Shown here piece by piece: positions 1 through 10,728 of a stretch of DNA of 64,000 bases. The position numbers and the translations under genes were made by a program. The stretch is taken from assembly GCA_017311185.1 (NCBI GenBank), contig JAESUZ010000429.1:558001-622000 (forward strand). The letters run 5' to 3'. The notes below the pieces were generated by a model that had not been told where the DNA came from, made no database searches, and saw only the letters and a program-made list of their open reading frames with translations. Within the stretch, counting starts at the first letter, position 1; each line of letters starts with the position of its first letter. The DNA is from Proteles cristata cristata. Taxonomy: Eukaryota > Chordata > Mammalia > Carnivora > Hyaenidae.

Positions 1-2584
1 TTGCTGAAGGAAGGAAAGAGCACCATCCAGGAGGATGCCAGCATTTAAAGATGGGAGACAAGATCTGGGCACAGATGATCTGCTGGGTGGCCACTGAAGG
101 GCATGGGAGGAAGGTGGGTGCTGAGGGAGGGAGGGTCTCTTCTGAGACTTTTTCTTTGTCCAGTGGGGCAGGATCAACACTCTTTTCCACAGTGACTGGT
201 CTATCTTTGAGTTTGTGAAGAAAACAGGAAATGTATTGTCCTAGAGATAGGTATTTTATCTGCTGAGAATGAGAATTCAAGGGTGTGCTGGAGATTTGAG
301 AAGAGAGCAAGGTGTGTAGATGTTGTGTAGGACGGATGAGGGTTGTTGGATCCTGGGATGTGGTAAGGTCGCCTCAGTGAGGGTTCCAGGTTAGTCTGAT
401 TGGCCATGCTTTGCACATGTGTGGTGCTTACAGACAAATGCATCGTGGGCTAACGATGGAATTTAACCAGAATTGTAGTTTCAAACAAGAAAACTATATG
501 ATTGAAAAAATACTTCCCTGGGAGACAGGCGTGACCATGTGACTGGCTGTGGCCAAAGGAAGAGCTGGGAGTAGTTTTCTGCCTTCTGAGTGTCATGTTG
601 GGAAGGACCTGGTCTGAGCTGAGGTAGCCTCGGATGTTGACCTACAGCAGGGGGAGAGCCACCCTAAGGACTTCGATTGATGGAAAATTTTATGAGAACA
701 GAAATTACCCTCTTGTTTCCAGCTGTGGTGAGTTTGGTGATGTTGTTGTCACAGTGCAGTCTGGTGTGTCCTTTCCGAGAAATAGGCATGTGTGTAGGAG
801 GGGATGGCTGAGGTCAGGTGAAGGGCGAGGTCAGAAATGCTGAGATGTAGGAGCATCAAGCGCGTGAAAATTTAAGTCCCCAGGAGTCATGAGGGAGTCA
901 GTGGTGGAGGCAGGAGATGACATTACCACGGTGTGGGGAACGGGGGTCATGGGGGCAGCTACAGGAAGCGGGTAATTGTGTGTAACCTGGGAGCATGGAG
1001 AGGGGGAACGAGGAAGGTTCTGGAAGTAGCCATAAAAAGCAGAAGGAGGTAATCATTAAAATTAACCATAAAGGATGTGGCTTTTCAAAGGGAATACATC
1101 TGAAAAACATAACTTTTATCAGAATCTCAAGGTCCGTAGCAAATGCAAACTTTAAAAATGGGTTGTGTTCTTGGATGAGAGACCTCAGAAACAGCATCAA
1201 AATATACTGGCAAAACAGGCACTTTCCCATGTGGGAGTCTGCAAACAACAAAAACTATTTGGACTGAAATTACGTGTACACACAAATTACAAACCTTGAC
1301 CTCCACTAATGTTACCTGAAGGTTGTTTTTTTTCTTTTTTAATTAATTCACATTTATTTTATTTGTTTTTTTTACAAGTATGTCAGTTTCTTACATTATT
1401 TGGAAAGAAAAAGACAACTTCTGTACCTTCTACTCAATTTAGTGTGAAGTTAAAATCTCTAAAAAATATAGTCTGCCTGCTTCCTTTTACACAAATTTGT
1501 ATTCATGACACTTTTATTTCAAAAACCTGGACTCATATATTTGACAACATGAATCTTTTGTCACTATTACCTAGTGATCAATAGTTGTTTGTTTTTTTTT
1601 TTTTAATTGCTGTTGTTATTTGGCAAAGCTCGTCTGTTGCTTGGCCTTGTTTAGTGCTCTGTGGAAATTAGGAATGTGGAGTGACAAAGCGTACACAGCA
1701 CCTAGTCTCCAGGCAGTTTGGGTAAATGCAACACTGGTGGTTACGTTTCGAAGGGCAAAAGGACCTCTTGTCTTCACTGGCATTTCAGTGGTGCTTTTAC
1801 AAAATAGATCTCTACAAACTATCTTTTATTTTGAATACAGTTAAGAAGTTGCTGAAAGGTGCCTTTGTAAAAAAAAAAAAAAAGTGATACACGTGTGACC
1901 ATCAACGACCATGATGCATGATTGAAATAATTTTAAAAAATCATCATGGATTCTGATTAAAATATAGTTGAAGTTATTTGAGGTATTAAAGTTTTTACGA
2001 ACAGACTGAGTATAATAACAATTCCATCTTTATTTTTAAAACCTGTTTATTTTTCTTCTGGAGCAGTACAACTATCTCTCTTGCATTTGCTATTATCCGC
2101 AGAATTTCGGAGACACACTAGCAGAAGCTTGAGCTCCATTCTTTCAGAAATGCATAAATAGGACGTAATTAGGTTACAGAAAACATCTAGAACTTGTCTG
2201 TTTCCTTCATGATGTGAATTCATAAATCTATACAGATTGCTTTTATCCTTTCCTTTAGAACTCAGTTTCTCAATCTTTTTTTTTTTTTTTCCTCCTAGAA
2301 TAATCTCATTACAACTGTGTCTCTCAGCCCAGTGCGCTCAGTGAGCCGTCCAGGAAACGGAAGCCATTGGGCCTCCCCCCTCCAACCCCTGCTCTAGTTC
2401 CACTGTTCCCAGTATGGTCTGTAACCTGCCTTCATGCCCTCAAACCAAGTGGTTACGTTTGCCCGATCAGAATGAGACAACATTTCACAATTATTTCACT
2501 ACCCAATAGTTGTCCAATTTTGCCTGGTCCTCCCTCTGTAATGATAAGAAGGAGGCTCATTTATTATAATTTCTCTGTGTTCTC
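1..2584. other. Unique non-coding DNA, nothing recognised
   Basis: No repeat family, RNA gene or convincing coding exon was recognised here. The open frames present (for example 898-1251 minus and 995-1267 plus) overlap one another on opposite strands, lack splice context and resemble no family I know. Short A and T runs occur at about 1580-1605, 1869-1883 and 2277-2291. They may be tails of decayed retroelements, but nothing upstream of them supports that. Confidence 0.6.
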
Positions 2585-2690
2585 TGGGCCCTGCTCTGTG
2601 CTTAACATTCTATACTTAACCCTCATGACAATTTTTTGGAGTTGCGTTAGTCACCCATTTTTACTGAAGGTGAAGGAGTGTGGGTAGTGC
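2585..2690 (+). mobile_element. MIR-like SINE fragment
   Basis: The stretch follows the MIR pattern of a 'total/most common state, then counts with low/high' core: a segment resembling 'tctgtgcttaacattctatacttaaccctcatgac' type MIR sequence, followed by a degraded 'cccatttttactgaaggtgaagg' counterpart of the MIR 'cccattttacagatgaggaa' box. MIRs are ancient tRNA-derived SINEs shared by all mammals. Divergence is high and boundaries are approximate. Confidence 0.4.
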
Positions 2691-2754
2691 ACCTCTGCTT
2701 TTACCCCCACAGCTGAGGTGCTGCACGGCCAGGACCGAAGCACCGAGTTACCAT

Positions 2755-2945
2755 AGTCACTCGGTACTTTCACCAAAGTGTGGACTTCAGACCACGTGAT
2801 GTGCGTCCTCTCTAAATACAGATTCCTGGGCCCCAGTCCAGAGCTAATGAGTCAGACCCCAGGCAGGGAGTATGAGTTAGGTCTTGGAAGCTGCAGTTTC
2901 ACAAAGTCACCAGGTGATCCTTCCGCACTTGAAATTGGAGTGCTT
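2755..2945. mobile_element. hAT-Charlie type non-autonomous DNA transposon fragment (MER5/MER20-like)
   Basis: The segment has the order seen in MER5/MER20-type elements: a 'gtgtggacttcagaccacgtg' like start, then 'cagattcctgggcccc', a 'gagtcagaccccaggcaggga' like centre and 'tcaccaggtgatcc' near the end. In the family these correspond to the 'tgtggtccccggacc', 'aaattctcgggcccc' and 'ccaggtgatt' blocks. It is old and degraded. The family name is a resemblance judged by eye. Confidence 0.4.
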
Positions 2946-3474
2946 ACACAGCTGCCTTCACTCCCCCGACAGTGGGTGGTCTGGCCCCACTTTCTGTCTC
3001 TGTCCCGTCCCACTTCTGGGAGCTACTCTTCAAAGCTCTGATGTTAATGGGCTGTGTCCCATGATGTGTGTCCCCTGCTGAACAGACTTTGGCCCGGTCC
3101 CTTGCCTCCAGAGTTCCTGCAGTCGGGCCAGTGTGGACCCGCACAGGCTCGGCTCTCTGGCTGGGTTAGACCAGAGTTTTCCTCCTTTCAGCCGACAGTT
3201 CTTATGATGAAACGTGAATTTTGGCTCATTTACTTCCGGACGCCTGTCTCCTTGCTCTGCCCATATTTGGGTAAGTTTTCCACCTGCTGTTGGGAAGTGC
3301 CGGCACCCAGCACATGTTGTGTTGCTGAGATTTCTTACTGTCCCACCTCAGGAGAAGGTGGTTTTCCAGGCAGCCCCGTGGCCTGGGCCTGGGTGGTCTG
3401 TGTCCTTTTGTGTGTCAGGTGTCCCTGGTTAAAACAGAGCCCTGCACAACTATCAGGGAATAACAGTGGCAACA
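2946..3474. other. Unique non-coding DNA, nothing recognised
   Basis: This is a moderately GC-rich stretch with overlapping short open frames on both strands. I see no repeat family, conserved motif or splice pair. Confidence 0.5.
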
Positions 3475-3598
3475 AAAACCCGGTCTGAGGCTTACACATG
3501 AGTCATAGAAACAGTGTATTTTCAGGATCCTGACACAAACCCAGCCTGGGTCTCACACATAAGTCAGAGAAACAGTGTATTTTTGGGATCCAGGATCA
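3475..3598. repeat. Two-copy tandem duplication, unit about 62 bp
   Basis: Two adjacent copies share the core 'aaacagtgtattttcaggatcc' in the first and 'aaacagtgtatttttgggatcc' in the second. Both are preceded by a similar 'cacacatgagtcatag' / 'cacacataagtcagag' block. The copies differ at several positions, so the duplication is not recent. No function is suggested by the sequence. Confidence 0.75.
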
Positions 3599-3869
3599 GG
3601 ATACCATGAAGAGTTTTAACCTCATTTATCATACGTGTAAGCAGATCTTCTCTGATGTAAGTTCACACAGGACAAAATTGTATATTCCTACTACCTGCTT
3701 CAATTTTCCTAAGTCCTTTATAGTAATTTGCTTTGAAAACTCCCTAATTATATCTATGTGTATTATACCTTTTTTCTAAAATCACCATGATAATCCCATT
3801 AAAGTACTTTTGGCAAGGAAATGAATATTTTTCCCCTCTCTGGATCTGGCTTAAAAATATGTATATTAT

Positions 3870-5045
3870 CTAAACTGAGATCATGTAAAAGTAAAATATA
3901 AAGGGGATATCGTAGTTTTAAACTTTACGAAGTGAACCATTTTCGCTGTTTACGTTTTCTGTTTTTTAATAAGACTATTTATAGGACTCTTTGGCCCAGA
4001 TTTTTTGCAACCGTTTGAACAGATGACAACACATATTTAGAATGTACAGTCAGGTTGATTTTCACATCCACATCCACACGTGAAACTATGACGGTCACGA
4101 TGACTAATGTGCCACACGGAGCACTGTCCTTCACAGCCCACCTCGCCAGCCCCTGACCCTGTCCCCAGGCACGGTTGACATGCTGTTCATCACCCTGAGT
4201 TTGTTTGCATTCTCTAGGGTTTTATATAATCGGAGTCATGTAATACCTACTCTCTCTTTGTTTGGCTTCCACTCAGCTTAGTCACTTTGAGGCACCACAT
4301 TGTGTGGATTCTTTGCTCATTGCATTTTGGTCTGTTTGATTTTTTTATTATTATTTTTAATTTATTATATAGGCATGTCACAATTCTCTTCTTCAACCAC
4401 TTGTTAGTGGGCATGTGGGTTGTCCCTGGCTCTAGCCATGAATAAAATTACTGTGACGTTTCCTGTACAGTTCTTTGTGTGAGCACGTGCTCGTATCTAT
4501 CAAGGGAAAATCCCCATAACTGTACAAGTTCAATTACATTGAAGTGTGAGGAACTTTTGAAGAAGCTTCTCAAAGTGTTTCTACCACTTTGCAATCCCAC
4601 ACTAACGTCAGGGAATTCCGGTTGTTCCTTGCCCTCAACACTTGGTACATTTGTTAATGTTAGACATATTTATGGGGATTGTGTTGTTCTTGTAGGTATG
4701 TCGTTGAGGTTTGAATCTTTAATTGGTTTGCAGCTACTAATGTTGAGCATCTTATCAAGTGTGTCTTGACCATCATGTGTCTTACTTGCTGAAGTGCCAG
4801 CTCAAATCCTTTGCCTATTTATAAGAAATTAGTGGTTTGTCTTATTCATTTTGTGAGTCTTTTATATACAATGGATACAAGTTCTTTATTAGATATACTA
4901 TCTGAAAATAATTTGTCTGTGGCTTGTTTTATTTTTCATTCCTTTCACTTTTTAAGAGCAGAGATTCTTGGCTTTGATGCATTCTGATTGATCAGTTGTT
5001 TCTTTTTATGGTCCATTCATTTGGTACTGTAAGAAATCATTGCTC
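3870..5045 (-). mobile_element. Ancient LINE-1 3' fragment, antisense
   Basis: Read on the minus strand, this is the last part of L1 ORF2 and part of the 3' UTR. The plus strand shows the antisense landmarks in order: 'ttggcttccactcagcttag' near 4262, 'gtgggttgtccctggctctagcc' like sequence near 4418, 'gttgagcatcttatcaagtg' near 4742, 'ttgcctatttataagaaatt' near 4811 and 'acaagttctttattagatat' near 4876. The same landmarks recur in the younger minus-strand L1 at 44.2-45.2 kb. Divergence and loss of frame mark it as an old L1M-class copy. The left edge is approximate. Confidence 0.7.
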
Positions 5046-6284
5046 AATCGAAATATTGTCTCTGGCCCGGCTGTTCTTAGCCCCATGTGGCTCTTTCTCT
5101 GGAGGCCAGTGGCCTCTTCACACACATTATTCAGAACTCCTCAACAGACAGGAGAACAGACTCTGCTCACATCCCCAAGCCGGTGTCTCTCTGCTAGCTT
5201 CTTTCCTCTCCAGTTTTCTGTTCTTCCCCATGGGCCCAGCTTCCTCAGGCTCCCTGGACTTCTGGCGCTATCCCCTCAGTTCAGGGGGATTTGTGGGCTG
5301 GGTGTTCCATGGCCCTGGGACCACAACCTGGGAGCTGTTATGAGGCAGCAGGTGAGGCACTCGTGAGGACACCGTCCTCATTTCCCCTCCTCAGGGGTCT
5401 CTGTGGGACATGGTCTCACAGCTGTTGTTTTGTGTCTTTGTGCAGTTGTTTGTTTGTTCTGGGTGGTTCCTATCCCTGTTAGTCTGTCTCAACCAGAAGT
5501 GGAAGACCCATCGTTTTGCCCTCCCGTTCTTACTGCTGTTATGCGTGTTTCTTCAATAGCATCATTACTATTGGTTCCACAGTTGTTAGTGGAATTGAGC
5601 AAATACATGACCCAACCTCCATAAATCAACTAAGTAATTTATTTCTAAGGATCACTTAGGGTGAATTAATCACAGGCTTGTTTGGGGAGACAGCTCCCGG
5701 GGTTGTCGTGTTTCTGCATGTCATGTGAGCAGAGGCACTGACTGCTTTTCTTCTTGATTATCTTTTCTAAGATGTTTGCGTGGCGATGGTCCTTGGAAGA
5801 CAAGAGATGATCTTGTATTTAAAGCGAAGGACATGTTTGCCTACAATCTTGGAAGATACAGATAACGTCTGTCTCCAGAGCGAAGGGCAGGGATGTGTAC
5901 TGCCCTTTATAAAACACTTGGGTTGTCTGACTTCAGGCTTCCTCTCTTGTATCTGTACCCACGTGTAATCTGACCCTTTCCATGTAGCCCTTTGGGAATT
6001 AGCCTCCAGGGAATCAGCACAATAAACTGTTAGTATTCTGACTCCTGCTCTTTCTGAGAGTAATAAAATCCTCTGTTTCTGGCCAAGGAGTCGTATGTTT
6101 TCTGCCACTGTTCATGAGACTGTGGCAGACTAAATTCTCATTTAAAAGTAGGATAAAATCTCAGAATTTTTACAGTTTTGATGTGCTTTTTGCAAATAAT
6201 TTGCAAACACAGGTTGAATAGAATTATTAGTTGGAATAAGTTTCTTCTATAGGTTTTGAATCATTATTAATGTGGGACAGTTAC
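5046..6284. other. Unique non-coding DNA, nothing recognised
   Basis: No repeat family or conserved exon is evident. Overlapping open frames at 4996-5624 plus are short, shift frame repeatedly and lie in C/T-rich sequence. I read them as chance frames. Confidence 0.5.
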
Positions 6285-6299
6285 GTAAAAAGGATGTTT

Positions 6300-6523
6300 T
6301 TTTTTAAATTTTTTTTTTTAATGTTTTATTTATTTCTAGGAGAGAGAGAGAGACAGCATGAGCAGGGGAGGTCAGAGAGAGAGGGAGTCACAGACTGAAA
6401 CAGGCTCCAGGCTCTGAGCTGGCAGTCAGCACAGAGCCCGACGCGGGCTCGAACCCACAAACCGCGAGATCATGACCCAAGCGAAAGTCGGACGCTTAAC
6501 CGACTAAGCCACCCAGGCGCCCC
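6300..6523 (-). mobile_element. CAN-SINE (SINEC), young subfamily
   Basis: This is a full-length carnivoran tRNA-derived SINE in reverse orientation. A poly-T start is followed by TTTATTTATTTCTAGGAGAG, the GA-rich block, 'gctggcagtcagcacagagc', 'gaacccacaaaccgcgagat', 'gcgaaagtcggacgcttaac' and the head complement 'ccacccaggcgcccc'. It is flanked by a perfect 15-bp target-site duplication, gtaaaaaggatgttt, at 6285-6299 and 6524-6538. It carries the young-subfamily marks (TTTCGCTT, CTGCCAGC in sense). Confidence 0.97.
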
Positions 6524-6538
6524 GTAAAAAGGATGTTT

Positions 6539-7299
6539 TAGACCACATTGGTGTGCTATGACATATGATGCTAACATCTCTTTAAAGGGAATAAATGGAA
6601 TGAAGGAACCATTTTGGCACACTCCCTGCATTGGTAGTCAAATTTAACATCAATGCATAGAAAGAAATTCATTTAAACATTAAATAAATCTTGAGGAATG
6701 TTTTTACTGCTTGCCTTACCATTCTGTCTGGGACATAGCAACATATAAGAAGTGGCAGGAAGTAATAGCATCTTGGATAAAGAGGACTGACTTTTCCTTT
6801 TCTTCTTCAGTTCTTTCCACTGGTCCCTTTTTCTGAGTGGGTGGGGAATGCCAACTATAACAAGATGGCATCACTTCCCGTGTTTACATGGTCACACTTG
6901 GAGGTGGTAACCACCTTGATGAAGCAACCTGACTCCCAAGTAATTCACATTTGTTTTGAGTGGTTGTTAACCTACCAAGCAAAGTGAAGTCCGTGGGAAA
7001 CACAGACCACCATCAATATGAAAGGCAAACAGAAGTAACTTACCCAGGAAAGTTTTGTGTTTTCTTGAGCACATTGTTTAACCTTGGTGTGAGTCTGCAC
7101 CCTTGTCTATAAAAGGCAAAATAATGGCATTTACTTCTAAGAATTGTTGTAGGTATTGAGTTTGTATATGTAAAACATTTAAAACATAACCTTGCACTTA
7201 GAAAGGGAATTCTGTAAGTCGTCATTGGCTCTAATTGTAAAAGCATAGACACATTACCAAGTGTTACACAATAAAATTAGTAAGCGAAGGAAGGAGGGC
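6539..7299. other. Unique non-coding DNA, nothing recognised
   Basis: AT-rich sequence with no identifiable repeat or exon. The open frame at 7040-7252 minus shows no family resemblance. Confidence 0.5.
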
Positions 7300-7885
7300 A
7301 CATGTTTCCTGTGACAGCAGCAACAAAGTATCACAATTGGGGTGTCTTAGAAGAACAGAAACTTGCTGCCTCAGGATTTGGGAGACCAGAGGTATGAAAT
7401 CAAGGTGTTGATAGGGCTCTACGCTGTACTCCATCCAGACCCCACAGGGTTGCGTCTTCCAGCTTCTGGGAGCTCCAGACATTCATTGTCTGTGGCAACA
7501 TAGCCCTGATCTCTGTATCCGCCTTCATCTGGTTTCCTCTCTGTATCTCTTCATCATCTTCCTTCTGTATGTATCCATATCTGTATTCGGGTTCCTCCCT
7601 CTGTGTGTATCCTTATCTGTATCCGGGTCCCTCCCTCTGCGTGTATCCTTATCTGTATCCAGGTTCCTCCCTCTGTATGTATCCATATCTGTCTGTATCC
7701 GGGTTCTTCCCTCTGTATGTATCCATATCTGTATCTAAGTTTTTCCTTTTCATAAGGGCACCATCATATTGGATTAGGGCCCACCTTAATGACCTCACTT
7801 CAAAATTTGATTATCTCCTTAAAGACCCTATTTCCAAATAAAGTTGCATTCTGAGGTGGTGGGGGTTAGGAGTTCATCACATCTC
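7300..7885 (+). mobile_element. Solitary ERVL-type LTR (MLT2-like)
   Basis: The sequence follows the known MLT2-type LTR: 'agaagaacagaaacttgctgcc', 'gagaccagaggtatgaaatcaaggtg', 'tcatattggattagggcccacc', 'ttaatgacctcacttcaaaa', 'aaagaccctatttccaaata' and 'gcattctgaggtggtgggggttagg'. It is an ancient endogenous-retrovirus LTR with no internal retroviral genes next to it. A 36-bp minisatellite has expanded inside it (7563-7745). Edges are approximate. Confidence 0.7.
7563..7745. repeat. Minisatellite, about 36-bp unit, about 5 copies
   Basis: Successive units follow the pattern 'ctctgtatgtatcc' + 'atatctgtat' + 'ccgggttcctcc', with small substitutions between copies and one 4-bp expansion (ctgtctgtatcc) near 7688-7703. 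Because 36 is divisible by three, the array gives a spurious repetitive open frame (7569-7841) with repeated Tyr-Pro-Tyr-Leu motifs. It lies within an LTR and I do not regard it as coding. Confidence 0.9.
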
Positions 7886-9439
7886 TTTGCAAGGAAGAAT
7901 TCACTCCAGAGCAAAAAGAATTATGCCACCTGTGTAATTAAGTAATATGGATATTTTATTGGAAAAATGTATCTAAAATATAAGAATATGTTCCATAAGT
8001 TTACCATTATTTAATATTAAAATATTTTAGGGTAATCTTGACAATATACAGAGAATACTTTATTAGTTACAGTGATACCACCCAAGTGAGAGCTGTGTAA
8101 ATGCAATTTACAGTTTAGTTCATTCAGCCACAATCCCTTGAAAGTATATGACTGATGCTCATGTAATGGGAGCAAAGATGAAAAGATGTAGAGAAACTTT
8201 TGTATTAGATTGATTTTTCTTAATAAGCAACATGTTTTATAAGGTTAAAATAATTTGAATGACCTAAAATACAAGTGCACCGAGTAGCTGGTTAACACAG
8301 TGATTTGTACAGAGCCAGTCTCATTATAGGTGATGCCTGTTGAATCCAAAGACTCTCAAGTCTACATGTGTTGACGTTAAATCCCGATAAGGAGTGGGGT
8401 TTATTATACTTAACATGGTTCTGGTTAATTGGTGATAGTTAAGACTAATTAGGTCCTCAAATCACATTAATTTGGTACAGTAAGACTTAATTCATTCAGT
8501 TATGAAAACAAGACCTCAAGATATACATTAAACAATTACTTTCATCACTTTACATTTTAGATTCAAATTTATCATCATTTTATTTTCTATTTGCCATCAT
8601 AGACATTAGGTAAGCTACTTAGAGTGCTAAAACATACAGTCATAGAAAATATGCCTTCGGAAAGGATTAGAACTCAGGCATATCATTCTAGACTCCTCAT
8701 TATCAGTGTAGCATGAATTGAGGGGAACAGCAGACAGCAGGCCATCAGTGCTCTCGATCAAGCATTCTGATGAAGGGAAACATAGGAAGAATCAAAGACT
8801 ATACCCTACTCCCTCCAAATCTAGGACTTTGTGGAGCAAACACTAACATCATTCAGATGTTTTGTCATACACCTGATCAAAGAACCATATGTATGGATGG
8901 GTGGGTACTCCTCCTTCCCTGTCTTTTCTCACAGCAGTGCTTCTGTCACAATTCCAGGGACTGATTTCAGTCAGCTACATAAGAACAGAGGTTTTGAGAA
9001 TATATGAAGGTGAAATATTAGAATTTCATGAATAGACTATTCCATTGACTTGCATTGGAAGATCTAAGGTATCACAGCTAAATTATTTTTAACAAATTCA
9101 GATGGTCTGTGATGGGGCAAAGTCTCACTGTACTGGGAGCCATATTGGAAGTCTCTTTTCTACCATGAGAATTATAGAGCAATCCCAAATACACAAGATG
9201 TATTGCTTTATTTAAATTAGCTACAGTCTGACAGTTCTACACATATGCATGAATAACAAGGATAAAGAACCAAAACTAAATGGAGTAAGGTCCCAAAGAA
9301 AATTACTGGAAGGTGGAGTTTCCCTCTATTATGGCAGTTGCTCATCTAAGGCTTAAGGGAAAAAGAGACATGAGGGGCCTGAACTTGGTTTAGGAGTGTT
9401 ACAATATCCATTCGTGTATAATACTAGCAAAACTTATAA
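7886..9439. other. Unique AT-rich DNA, nothing recognised
   Basis: No repeat, RNA or exon was recognised across this interval. Short open frames such as 8770-8964 plus show no family resemblance. Confidence 0.5.
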
Positions 9440-9572
9440 TTGTAGCTACCATATTTTGAATAGTCTCTATGTCAGACATTGTGATAAATGTTTAGTGATA
9501 GACATTTAATTAAAACAACCTATTGAGTTAATAGTATTGTTCCCAGTGTAGAGATGAGGAAAGTGAGACTCT
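9440..9572 (+). mobile_element. MIR-like fragment (left part)
   Basis: The order 'atgtcagacattgtgataaatg', 'gacatttaattaaaacaacc', 'attgttcccagtgtagagatgagg' and 'aaagtgagac' parallels the MIR blocks 'gctaagcactttacatgc', 'atttaatcctcacaacaacc' and 'attatccccattttacagatgagg'. It is degraded but collinear. Confidence 0.5.
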
Positions 9573-9934
9573 TGTATGTCAAACATGCCATATCCATGAA
9601 ACTTGAGGTTGACATCATGGTAGAGATGGTAGAGGCAGCAACAGTCATCACAGTCATCCGTGGACCTTGGTGAGCAGTCCACATATAGCATGAAGCCTAA
9701 GACCGTGGAGCGCACGGGAACCACAGTCCAGCCCCCACAGAATCAGTTTGAAAAGAGTTTATGGAGAAGGAAAGATTCCATGTAACTGCGGTGAGCTACA
9801 AGCAGGAGTTGTATCACTGGGAGGTAGAACATTAGACACAAAAACTGAGTCTATCCTAGTAGTAAAAAAATGCCAGACATGGGTTGTGAATGTACGACAC
9901 TTCGTTTCCCCCTGCCTCAGCTTGATAAATTAAA
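9573..9934. other. Unrecognised stretch between two MIR-like pieces
   Basis: This 360-bp stretch lies between a left-like and a right-like MIR piece in the same orientation. It has no poly-A tail, and I cannot assign it to a repeat family. Near 9885-9925 it contains 'cacttcgtttccccctgcctcag', which could itself be a further MIR trace. Confidence 0.35.
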
Positions 9935-10025
9935 TATTTTAAGTCACACATATAAGTGACAGTCTCAACCAGGATTCAGACCCCGCTCTACCTAACTGCC
10001 AAAACTATGTCATTTCTATTACATG
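9935..10025 (+). mobile_element. MIR-like fragment (right part)
   Basis: 'aagtcacacatataagtgacag' followed by 'aaccaggattcagaccccgc' and 'aaaactatgtcatttctattac' corresponds to the MIR block 'aaggtcacacagctagtaagtgg ... gccaggattcgaacc ... ttccactac'. The match is short and diverged. Confidence 0.45.
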
Positions 10026-10264
10026 TTAATAATTTACCTGTAGGACTGAAATAACAGGCATAAAAACGGGCATGGCCCTCAAATGTTCAGTTGCTTACGA
10101 ACTGGTCAAAAGTGACCTTAGCTGGCAAAATGACTTATCTTAGCTACTCTATATCTCAGCGGGTAAGAAAAAGTAGTCTATAGAAGTAATCAGTTTAAAG
10201 AAGTGACCTGTCAGTCAGCAAATAAGTATATTAATTAATTAATTCCAATATTATCAGTTAATCT

Positions 10265-10682
10265 CTTCTTTTTTTCATTTTTTATCTTTCTCTTTGTTTT
10301 TTATTTCAGTATAATTAATGTGCAGTGTTACATTCATTTCAAGGGTGCAGTATGGTGATTCAACACCTCTCTGTACATTACTCAGCTCTTATCACGACAA
10401 GTGCACACTTTAATCCCCATCACCTGTTTAGTCCATTACCCCGTCCCTTCTGGTAACCATCAGTTTGCTCTCCATATTTAAGAGTCTTTTTGCATTTGTC
10501 TCATTTTCCCTTTGTTCATTTGTGTTTTTTTCTCAAATTCCACATATGAGTGAAATTATATGGCATTTATCTCCCTCTGACTTTTTTTTCACTTAAAAAT
10601 ACACTCTCTAGCTCCATCCATGTTGTTGCAAAGGGCAAGATTTCATTCTTTTTTGGCTGATATTGTACTTGGTAATATTCCG

Positions 10683-10728
<46 letters not shown>

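Noticed and set aside
7569..7841. Tyr-Pro-Tyr-Leu repeat protein
   Set aside because: It is a 36-bp minisatellite within an LTR. The unit length divisible by three keeps the frame open.
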